DNA from: Setophaga petechia
Lineage: Eukaryota > Chordata > Aves > Passeriformes > Parulidae
DNA length: 64,000 bases
Assembly: GCA_024362935.1 (NCBI GenBank)
Contig: JANCRA010000007.1
Coordinates: forward strand, 8,930,503-8,994,502
Reading direction: 5' to 3'
Below the pieces are notes generated by a model. It was given only the letters and a program-made list of their open reading frames with translations. It was not told the DNA's origin and made no database searches. The position numbers and the translations under genes were made by a program. How positions within the stretch are numbered: the first letter of the stretch is position 1; each line of letters starts with the position of its first letter. Below are positions 1-9,400 of this stretch, piece by piece.

Positions 1-3000
1 ATACAAAATTGATGACAAAAACTGAAAGAAAATGCAGAAAAATCACAAAAATAACCAACTTCCAAAATAATATTTGGTGGGTGTTGCATGATTGATCATA
101 TTTTTCCCCATCCTCATCTGTCATGACTAGGAAGAAATGAGCTTGTGTGACAACAGAACAATGGGATATGGACTCAAATGTGTATTGGGTACAGGGGATG
201 AGCCAGGTATTTTGAACCATTGTTATGGCAAGAAGATCATATAAACCTTAGAGGGTCTTAGCACAGAGATGAGTGCAGTAGCAAAAGTTGGGAAAAAAAA
301 TCTCAGTTATTTCAAAGTTTTTCCTGCAGCTGCCATTAGGAACTGAAGGGCCTTCGGGTTTGATTTTTCGTTTAGCAATCATGGTTTGAGCAGAAAATTT
401 CTTTGTCCAGCTTTCCTATTTCTACAGCAAAATTTTATCCTTTCTAATGATGCAGAGTTATGTGGGCACAAACGCTAGACCAACACATCAGGTTCCTTGC
501 CAAACTCTGAGCCTGTACACAATTCTTTAAATTCAGCTCTGTTGCACAGTGGAGGCAAAGCATTTCTATGTGTTAGACTGACAGTCTTGGACTTGTGGCC
601 ATGAGATCTTCACCAAAAGTAGTTTACAGTTTGAGTAAGTCACACAAAGGGAAAGCAGAGAGTAACTTTATGTTTTCTATAGGACAGTTAAATTTAAACT
701 CTGTATAAAAACTGCCCTTGTGATTTCTCTTTGTTTGTTTGCTCCAGAAGATGCACAGGACCGATTGGAGTGCTAATGGTCTGGTATTGATCTGGAAGTC
801 CTCATTCAGAAAAACATTTCCAGACAATCCATTCAGACACAGCCCTTCTGGTCTGCTAACCATGCAGCCCCTCTGAGGGCAGGAAGGAACAGTACAGAAG
901 CAGAGCATGGAAATGTCATCTGCCATTTCTCCAGTGTCCTGCAGCCCTGGCTTCAGGCTCCACCTTGGAATCTGAGCATCCACTGCCCAGATGTTCAGCC
1001 TCAGGTGGCTGCTGGGGATATTGCCTTTGAGCAGTTACTTGCAAAGTTTGGAGAACCAAGGTGAACTGTGTTCCCAGAAGCCCACACACTGCCCTGCAGG
1101 GTATTTGTGCAATACTGCTCTGCCTAGGGAACATATTAATAAATACCTCTGTCCTTCTTTTTTTTTTTTAAGATAATTTCTTCATGTTGCATTTCATATC
1201 TGTCTGTCCTTTCCCTTTTGGAAGTGAAGTGAATTCTGTGTATGTTTGCAGGTTTCTGCCAGCAAGAGAACCTTTTGAAAGTGAGTGAACAGGAGCTGCA
1301 CAAGCATTAAAATACACAGCAACATTTTTCTGCTCTCCATCAAAGTTAAGAAATCGTATCTAAACTTGGCCAGGTTTGTTCATCACTGCTGCTGACCCCT
1401 GAACAAATTTTCTTTGACAGTTTTTTTCAGATGTCCTGAAAGTTTAAAAATTACCATTAATGTCCTTTGCTTCATGCATGTGTCCTGTTGTATCTACTTA
1501 TATCTGTGGGTACTTATGTTTTACCACACCTTGGTAGTGTAACTGATAAAAAGAGCTTCTTTCAATTACAGCAGCAGAAAAAAACCCCTCAGACTATGCT
1601 AAATCCATGTTTGCCTGTCTGACCTCAGCAGTGCAGTCCCTGGTTGCTGTCCTTGAACTATTTTTTAGCATTCATTCCCTCCCCAGCCCAGTCCTATCAA
1701 TGTTTCAGTTCTCCTTCCTGTGTTTATTCTGCTCTTTGCTTCTCCTCCCTCTTCCACACTTTTGCCCAGATGATTGAACACTAAATTCTGTTATGCACTA
1801 AACTAATGTTTAATGTTTTTACAGACTTATCTCTCTTTTTAGTGCAATCATTACCATTTTCTCTGCTTCCTTTGTTCTCACCTTTCCACCTAAATTTCTT
1901 CTATACCACCTCCCTTGTTCTCTTCTCAAAAATCTCTTGAAATAAAAAGACTTTTGACTTCTTGGTGTAGCAAACCAACCCCTCTCCCTTTTCTCATCAG
2001 AAACCTGCACCCAAAAGATTCCCCAGCCTGTCCTGCTGAGTCTGGAAAGTCTGTTCAGAGATGAAAAGGTGAAGGGAGATAATGGTGCCATTTCTTATCT
2101 GGTCTGTGCTGGATTTACAGAGAAATGTTGGTTTGCACACGCCTTACCAGGGAGGGAGCAGCTCCAGCCATACAGGGGTGACCTCCTCAATCCCTGGGTC
2201 TGGATTAAGGCAATTGCAATCACACCTCATCCAGAACTGTCCCACCTTTCTTACCCTTCATTTTCCTTCCAGGTGTGTGCAGTGATCAATGTCCTTTCGC
2301 TGCACATGGTGTTCCTCAGAAGTCTAAATGCTAATGGTGCCATTTGGCAAGGTGAGCTCCATCAGCTACATACAATATAAGTGTAAATTGGAAATTGTTT
2401 AAGCTTTCAAATTTGTTTCATGCCATTAGATTTTCTCATGATTCATTTGTCATTCTAATTGGATTCTAACATGTACTTTACATTTCAAAACTTGAAATGA
2501 TGAAGACTGCATAACAAAGAATGCTTAAGAACAGGCAGCTCCTCAAGCTGTGTTTAATTTACACCAGATGAGTGAATGAGGAAGGTGAAGAGTCACAGAA
2601 ATACTGAGTAACAAAGTGATGCTGCCTTACAAATCCAGCAATTAATTGCAAGGATAATAGGAAGAGTGATTAAGTTGATTCATTTAAATCCTCCTGCAGC
2701 ATTGTAATAGCTCAATTGAGCAGGATGCTAAGGATGATTTTTACCCTTGTTCTTCCAACTTTTTTCTAGATCTTTCACCTACTCTTGGCTGGGCTGACTT
2801 TGCACAGGATTACTTGAGGAGTGTACAGAAAACTTTTTCTGCTACAAGTTTGTTTCTTTAGCCCAGGATATTATGCCAGTGACCTCAACCAGTTCATTCT
2901 TTCCCATTGTTTTATTCTGAATTGTGGAAGTCAAATCCTAGAGCTCAATGTTCCACTGCACTTCTCTGACAGCTAAAAGCACAGCACTGAAAAAACCCAA

Positions 3001-4118
3001 GGGGTCTAATTCTTGTTTGGGATAGAAAACATACATATGCAGCATCAGCACTAACTGGGATTTGCTGGTGTATGTCTGAGATGTAGAGAACTTCTGCAGT
3101 GTTTAATTTCTTTCTTTGCTCTGTGACTTAGCTACCTTTTTTAGAAAGATTGAGAGTATTGTTTTTTTACATCAGAAAAGAGCTGGAGGAGCTCAGCTGG
3201 GACAGTTGTAAAGAAAGTTATTGCTGAGATATGAAAAGTAGGTCCATTTTTTGATCTTTCTGTTTTCTGTCCTCTGCCCAGCAGGCCCATCTTTGTGTGA
3301 AAACCCTTTCATTGAAGAATCCAGCAAATGTGGGTACACTAAAGTCAGGGGTATATCAACAAGCAAGCATATGAAAAAAAATCCCTTTATTGTCCATGAC
3401 TTATTTTTACAACAAGGAATATTTAACACTTCAAGCATGAATACATAAAAACTTACACAGGTGCTGCATGTTTTTAGACCAGATGGGCCTTTTAGACAAG
3501 AGACAAGAACATATTGGATACAGCAAAACAAATTTGCATTTTTTAAAGTTCTTTTTTTTTTTTTCTTTTTTCCCAGTGTGTTCTTTCTCATGAATACATC
3601 AGCAGAGAGTTGTGCCTCCCTTTCTGAACCAAGTGCAGCCCAGGCAGCAGATGTGCTGCTATCCCCACGTTGCCCTGCCCAAGCAGTGCTCACTGAGCTG
3701 TGCAGATGGGTTGAAATTTCCAAGGTACCAGCTCCAGAGGCATCCAGGCCCTTCCCTGCCAGCTCTAACATGACAGAGGAGCAGCCATTCATGGTGCTGG
3801 TTTGAATCACTCCACTTTTCATCCCCAGGAGCAGGAGTGGGACTCTTGAGCAGCTCCTTCCCTGGGTTCATCTCAAATCACTGACTGCACAGTGAAGTGT
3901 TCCTGCAGTGAGGGATAGGAAGGAGCTGAGTCATTTATAAACAGCAGTTCTGGTAATATTAGTCACAGTTTGTATTGTAATGGCTTCCAGATGAAGGTTA
4001 ATCACTGTGCAATGTATTATACAGACAGTCTGAGAAATCACAGCCATCTCCCACTTTGGCAGATGGGTTTCTGAGAGGATCACTCGTTCCCAGGAACTTG
4101 GGATTTCTCAGGAATCCT
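1..4118. other. noncoding 5' flank of the ERV
   Basis: No gene can be supported here. Open frames are short or contain homopolymer-encoded residues. The longest, on - at 3193-3822, crosses a T-run and resembles no known protein. T-rich runs near 1157-1171 and 3549-3571 are the only notable simple sequence. The last bases form the left copy of the ERV target-site duplication. Confidence 0.7.
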
Positions 4119-4122
4119 GAAA
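4119..4122. repeat. left target-site duplication of the ERV (GAAA)
   Basis: GAAA directly precedes the TG that opens the 5' LTR, and the same four bases follow the CA that closes the 3' LTR. A 4-bp duplication is the usual size for gammaretroviral integrases; alpharetroviruses make 6 bp. It shows that both ends belong to one integration event. Confidence 0.9.
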
Positions 4123-4371
4123 TGTTATGAACGGAGTTTTGTTTAGTGAAAAAAACTGAATTTTGTTAAAACCAGAGTTGCTGAGGCAGAGCTGCTAGCC
4201 AGAGTTACTTGTTATGTTAACTATAAGTCGTTAGAGTTGATAGTTCTCTTTGTATCACTTAACGACCTAGCCAGGGCAGGTAAAAGCCCTATTTTGTGTT
4301 ACTGGGGAGGAGAAAAGAATTACCATATGTAGATTCTGAGAAACCCAAAGTACCATGGGACTTATTGAACT

Positions 4372-4407
4372 TATAAAAACCCCAAAACCAACGAGCCAAA
4401 TATAAAA
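4372..4407 (+). promoter_or_regulatory. paired TATA-like boxes in the 5' LTR
   Basis: TATAAAA occurs at 4372-4378 and again at 4401-4407. Either could position RNA polymerase II, giving a cap site around 4400-4435. The identical pair is present in the 3' LTR at 12976-13011, where it could drive transcription into the downstream host DNA. Confidence 0.55.
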
Positions 4408-4710
4408 TTGAAGAATTGGAATGATTCGTGGATGTGAGGAGTGGAGTGCTGAACCTGCAGAGATGTTAGGAGACCTCAGTGCCCCCTCGCCCTGACTAAA
4501 AAGAAGCTGCCTGGGACTGGGACCTGGAGCTTGGACGCAGGGAAAAGCGAAGAAATACCGGGGTCCCGCCCTAGACGTCCCTGTGAGGAGTGGACCCCCA
4601 GCTCTGCCCCTTAGTGGACAAAGCTGCACCTCCTCCTCCTCTGAGCCACGCTGGGAAGACGACGGAGACGGCCGCCTCGTCGAACTTCCTAATCCTGAGC
4701 TGATCACTTT

Positions 4711-4737
4711 AATAAAGGCATTAAAAGGAGAAATAAA
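4711..4737 (+). terminator. tandem polyadenylation signals in the 5' LTR
   Basis: AATAAA is present at 4711-4716 and 4732-4737, followed by a T/G-rich stretch at 4748-4762. The same signals in the 3' LTR (13315-13320 and 13336-13341) would end the viral transcript. Their closeness to the LTR end implies a very short U5. Confidence 0.65.
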
Positions 4738-4766
4738 ACTCCTGCCCTGTTGAGTTTTATTTCAGT

Positions 4767-4784
4767 TGGGGGCTCGTCCGGGAT
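4767..4784 (+). other. primer-binding site, tRNA-Pro type
   Basis: The 18 nt TGGGGGCTCGTCCGGGAT lie two bases after the LTR end. This is the sequence complementary to the 3' end of tRNA-Pro that primes minus-strand DNA synthesis in many gammaretroviruses. I see no mismatch to that canonical site. Confidence 0.93.
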
Positions 4785-5184
4785 CCGCCACGCCTGCAGA
4801 GGACACCAGGACCGGCCATCTTGGAACCTCGAGGATAGCTGGCAATCAGGACCAGAGAAGAAGATCGGATCAGGACCAGTGACGCAGAGGAGCACCGGAT
4901 TGGTGAGATCTGGTGACGGGCGAGGGAGACGAGTGAGTGAGTGTGTGAATGAGACGGAGGCCGGCAGCCCGGACTTCCGAAGTGATTGTGGACCCCTCAG
5001 TACCGCGTTTCTGGACTCCTGCGAAGGGGCCAGCCGGGAACAGGGGGAAGCGTGTGGAATTGGCGTGAGTGAGTCGTCTCCTAAGGGGGAAATAGGGCAC
5101 CCCCCCCTCCGGGCGTGCGGAGGAAATAGTGGTATGAGTGGCACGGCACCCCAAAGGTTCTGACGAAGGATGTCAGGCAGATTG

Positions 5185-5532
5185 TAAGTCCCGAAAGTCC
5201 CACGAAGGATTCGGGCAACCTCACAAGCCCTGCAGGCATATTAAGTCCTGGCGCAGGGGGCCAGGCACAAATAAGTCCCGAAAGTCCCACGAAGGATTCG
5301 GGCAACCTCACAAGCCCTGCAGGCATATTAAGTCCTGGCGCAGGAGGCCAGGCACAAATAAGTCCCGAAAGTCCCACGAAGGATTCGGGCAACCTCACAA
5401 GCCCTGCAGGCATATTAAGTCCTGGCGCAGGAGGCCAGGCACAAATAAGTCCCGAAAGTCCCACGAAGGATTCGGGCAACCTCACAAGCCCTGCAGGCAT
5501 ATTAAGTCCTGGTGCAGGAGGCCAGGCACAAA
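5185..5532 (+). repeat. four tandem 87-bp repeats in the ERV leader
   Basis: Copies begin at 5185, 5272, 5359 and 5446. They are nearly identical, with about one base difference per copy in the segment near the unit end (CAGGGGG versus CAGGAGG, and GGCGC versus GGTGC). Each unit can form two short hairpins: CCCGAA pairing with TTCGGG across 14 nt, and CCTGG pairing with CCAGG across 9 nt. In copy 1 these are 5190-5215 and 5247-5265. The unit length is a multiple of three, so frames stay open on both strands. I regard that as a by-product, not coding. Confidence 0.93.
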
Positions 5533-5700
5533 TCCCAGCGGAAGCTCGGTAGGCTGGGAATTTGTTTTTAAGTCCTGATACGGTGTTGGAAGGTTAGGCA
5601 CACTACATCAGGCAGTGTTTACAGTATAAAGTCCTGAGCTTCAGGCAGCTAAATTTTTTGAGATTACCTGTCGGTAGAGACACCTTTGAGATCTGAAGAG

Positions 5701-6483
5701 ATGGGAGGGTGTAATAGTAAAAAAACAGGCAAGAGACTAAGGAATATACCTCTCGGTAGCCCCTTAGGGGAACTGTTAGAAAAATGGGATTTGACAGAGG
5801 ACACAAAGGGATTAGATAAGATAAAGATGATCCACTACTGTGTAGAAGTCTGGCCAGAATTAGAAATGCAAGGAGGATGGCCTTGGTGTGGGACAAGAGA
5901 CAAGTGGATATGTCAGCAACTGAGTAATTATCTGACAGCTCGAGGAGATACTGATCCTGAGCAATTACTGTATGTAGATTGCTGGTTAAAGAGTGCTATT
6001 GAAGACAAAGAAATACGAATTTATAAAGTGCAGAACAAAAAAGATGGGAATGAAGGAGGGGAGGCTGAAATTGGTAAAAGATGGGACCCCCTAGATTATT
6101 TGCCTCCTGCTGCGCCTCCACCTTACAATCCTCTTGCTCAGGCACCTCCGATGGCAGGCCCGGTTCTTCCCCCGGCTGCCATCCCATTACCGCCCCCTCA
6201 AATTCCTCCTTCTACTCCTTCTGCAACACCACAAGTGACTACTCCACCTGCTGCATTCTCCACCCCTTCTCTAACTCCGCCTAATAACTCTTTTCCCCCT
6301 GCTATCGCTGTCCCTTTACCTCCTCCTAGTTGGGATACAAATGCCTCCTTGTCCGGTACACCTGCTGATCTGCAGAAAGTTCAGGGTAACCCGGATATCC
6401 CTCAAACTTCAGATCCCTTGGCATCTGAAGATGGGCCTTACTGTGGTACCAGATCCAAGACCTCTAAGGCAGAGAGACTTTTT
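5701..6483 (+). other. Gag matrix and proline-rich linker region
   Basis: Residues 1 to about 115 form a gammaretrovirus-like matrix domain with a myristoylation-type N-terminus, a basic patch and a Trp-rich segment (for example GWPWCG near residues 58-65). Residues from about 130 to 250 are rich in Pro, Ala and Ser, like the pp12-type linker. They contain PPPY at 139-142 (6115-6126), a late-domain motif that recruits Nedd4-family ubiquitin ligases for budding. A cleavage site probably lies just before Pro262, where capsid begins. That boundary is inferred from similarity to the family layout. Confidence 0.8.
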
Positions 6484-9400
6484 CCCCTCAGAGAAGTTCC
6501 TATGGGAGGAGCAGTGGGAGGTGTTGGCTTTGTGAATGCTCCTCTAACAGCTTCTGAAGTGAGGGGATTTAAGAAAGAGTTGGGGCATTTAGTTGAGGAC
6601 CCAGTGGGCATAGCCAACCAAGTGGATCAATTCTTAGGTCCAAATATCTACACTTGGGGGGAGATGAATTCTATTTTAAATATATTATTCTCCTCAGAAG
6701 AGGTACAGATGATTAGGGCGGCTGGTATAAGACTTTGGGAGAGAGATAACCGTCCAGGACCCCAGGTGCAATCCGGTGAACAAAAATTGCCCCTAACAGA
6801 TCCCAACTGGAACCCTAATCAGGAGGAGGGGAGGAAGGCCATGATGGAATATAGATCTTTAATGATTCGGGGGATCAAAGAGTCAGTTCCCAAAGGAACT
6901 AATACCAAATTGGCATTTGAGGGTACACAAGAAAAGGATGAAACTCCTGCTGCTTGGCTTAATCGCCTAAAGCGGAACTTCCAGTTATACTCTAGAATAG
7001 ACCCAGACACCATAGAAGGTCAAATGCTACTGAAAGTCCAATTTGTTACCAACTCTTGGCCAGATATACGGAGGAAACTGGAAAAGATTGAAGAATGGCA
7101 AAACAGGGACATTAATGAGTTATTAAGGGAGGCATTGAAGGTGTATTTAAGGAGGGACGAAGAAAAGGCAAAGGCCAAAGCTAGAATCATGGTCGCTATA
7201 GCTAGAGAATGCGGGGGAGCAAGCAATTCTATACCACGATCCAAGGTAGTAAAAGAAAGTGTGAGGTGGGTGGGTCCACAGCCAGGAGGAGGCAAAGATG
7301 GGCCTCTCAGGCAGTCAGGTACAAGAGAAATGGAGAGACCTCAAACCCCTGAGAGTGAAAAGCGCTGCTCTTATTGTGAAGAAGCAGGACACATCAGGAG
7401 GTTTTGTAAAAAGCTCAGTCTCGATGTGGCAATAGCCAGGGAACAAGATAACTTAGAAAGAGTTCTTAGAGGTGATGATTACGGGTATCAGACAAGAGAA
7501 ATGGAGAGACCTCAAACCTCTATGAGTGAAGAGCGCTGCTATTATTGTGAAGAAGCAGGACACGTCAGGAGATTTTGCAAAAAGCTCAGTCTCGATGCGG
7601 CAATAGCCAGGGAACAAGATAACTTAGAAAGAGTTCTTGGAGGTGATGATTACGGGTGTCAGAGGCTTTACACCTTAGGGGACCCAATGCAACATCTAGA
7701 AGAGCCCTTGGTAAACTTTGAAGTGGGACCCCTAAATGAAGAATTTGAATTTTTAGTTGATACAGGAGCAGATAAGTCCTGTCTCAACAAAATACCGAAA
7801 GGTATGGAAATTGGAAAAAAATTCTGTGAAGTTTTAGGTGCTGAAGGGAAACCATTTAGAGCATCAGTGATTGAAGATGTAAAAATAATTGGAAATGCAA
7901 GAGAGTGGGAAGCTAATTTTATTTATCTGCCTAAACTAGAAAAAAGTTTGTTAGGAAGGGATCTGCAAGTTCATTTGGGGGTCGGGATTGTTCCAAGAGA
8001 GGGGAGGATGGTAGTACAAGTGATGAAGTTATCCCAAGGCGATGTTGCAGAGATAAACCCCGAGGTATGGGCTGAAGGGGGGAAGCGAGGCTCATTGGAT
8101 ATTCCACCCATAACAATAAAAATGCAAGATGATACTTCACCCATACGGGTTAAACAGTATCCGCTTTCCCTAGAGGGAAAGAAGGGGCTTGCCATAGTTA
8201 TTGAACAACTGTTGCAAGAGGGAATCTTGGAACCCTGTATGTCACCACATAATACCCCTATACTGGCAGTCAAGAAAGCAGAAGGGAAATATAGGCTGGT
8301 ACAAGATCTGAGGGAAGTCAATAAAAGGACCATTGCCAGACATCCAGTTGTGCCAAATCCATATAGTCTCCTAAGTCGGATTCCAAGGGAACATGCTTGG
8401 TTCACTGTTATAGATTTGAAGGATGCTTTCTGGGCGTGTCCTCTGGCAATAGAGTGTAGAGATTGGTTTGCCTTTGAATGGGAAGACCCTAGTACAAAAA
8501 GGAGGCAACAGCTGAGGTGGACCCGATTGCCACAGGGGTTCACTGAATCCCCCAATCTCTTTGGACAAGCTTTAGAAAGTTTAATGGAACAATTTGTCCC
8601 TGAAGAAGAAGTGCAGATCCTGCAGTATGTTGATGATCTGATGGTGTCAGGGAATGGAAAGGAGGAGGTCAGAAAAACTAGCATTAAGCTTTTGAATTTT
8701 CTGGGGGAAAAAGGACTAAAAGTTTCCCAGGAAAAATTACAATTTGTGCAATCAGAAGTAACATACCTGGGGCACATAATAGGGGGAGGGTATAAGAAGT
8801 TGAGCCCTGACAGAATTTCAGGTATTTTAGCTCTCCCAGCCCCAAAAACAAAAAGGGATGTGAGAAGACTCCTGGGCCTGTTCGGATATTGCAAGTTATG
8901 GTTAGATCAATATTCACAGAGTGTAAAATTTTTGTACAGTAAATTAGTAGCTCCAGATCCCCTAATTTGGACAGCTGAAGATGATCAACAATTGGAGAAC
9001 CTAAAAGATAAATTGTCTTCTGCCCCAGTCCTAAGTCTACCAGACCCCAAGAAGAGCTTTGACCTGTTTGTGAGTGCGGAAGGAGGTATAGCGTATGGTG
9101 TACTAACTCAGGAGTGGGGAGGTTGCAGAAAACCTGTAGCTTATATTTCTAAATTGTTAGATCCAGTGGCTAGAGGCTGGCCAGTGTGTATACAAGCAGT
9201 AGCAGCAACTGCAGTTCTGATAGAAGAAACCCAAAAACTGACCTTACAAGGAAAAATTAAAGTGCATACTCCCCATGATCTTACAGCAATACTGAGACAG
9301 AGAGCTCAGCAGTGGTTAACTGATGCCAGGATACTAAAATATGAGATAATACTAATGAACACACAAGACTTAGAATTTATCACATCTAATGCCCTCAATC

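Larger units (their letters stand above)
4123..4764 (+). repeat. 5' LTR of the ERV (642 bp)
   Basis: The LTR begins TGTTATG and ends TTTCA, giving the standard TG...CA ends. It matches 12727-13368 base for base by eye. It contains two TATA-like boxes (4372-4378 and 4401-4407) and two AATAAA signals (4711-4716 and 4732-4737) near its 3' end. U3, R and U5 borders cannot be fixed from sequence alone. The signal positions imply a transcribed R of about 300 nt and a U5 of only a few tens of nt. Confidence 0.95.
4765..5700 (+). other. untranslated leader of the ERV
   Basis: This 936-nt leader runs from the LTR end to the gag ATG. By position it should hold the splice donor, packaging and dimerisation signals. 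GTGAGA at 4903-4908 is a candidate splice donor, though weakly supported. Four tandem 87-bp units fill 5185-5532. Two further AAGTCCTG motifs follow near 5570 and 5630, as if older repeat relics continue toward gag. The frame in phase with gag hits a stop soon after 5163, so no N-terminally extended Gag reaching from the start of the leader is supported. Confidence 0.8.

Noticed and set aside
3193..3822. 209-residue frame on -
   Set aside because: It crosses a homopolymer encoding a lysine run and shows no protein family features.
4267..4707. Antisense 146-residue frame in the 5' LTR, repeated at 12871-13311
   Set aside because: It is duplicated only because the LTRs are identical. No recognised domain or antisense promoter is visible.
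5185..5532. Regular direct repeats as a CRISPR array
   Set aside because: Units are contiguous with no unique spacers, and the context is a vertebrate retroviral leader.
5138..5578. Open frame with four 29-residue repeats in the leader (+), and a similar one on - (5081-5500)
   Set aside because: The 87-bp unit is a multiple of three and free of stops in these frames, so both strands stay open by arithmetic. The + frame differs from gag and nothing suggests translation.
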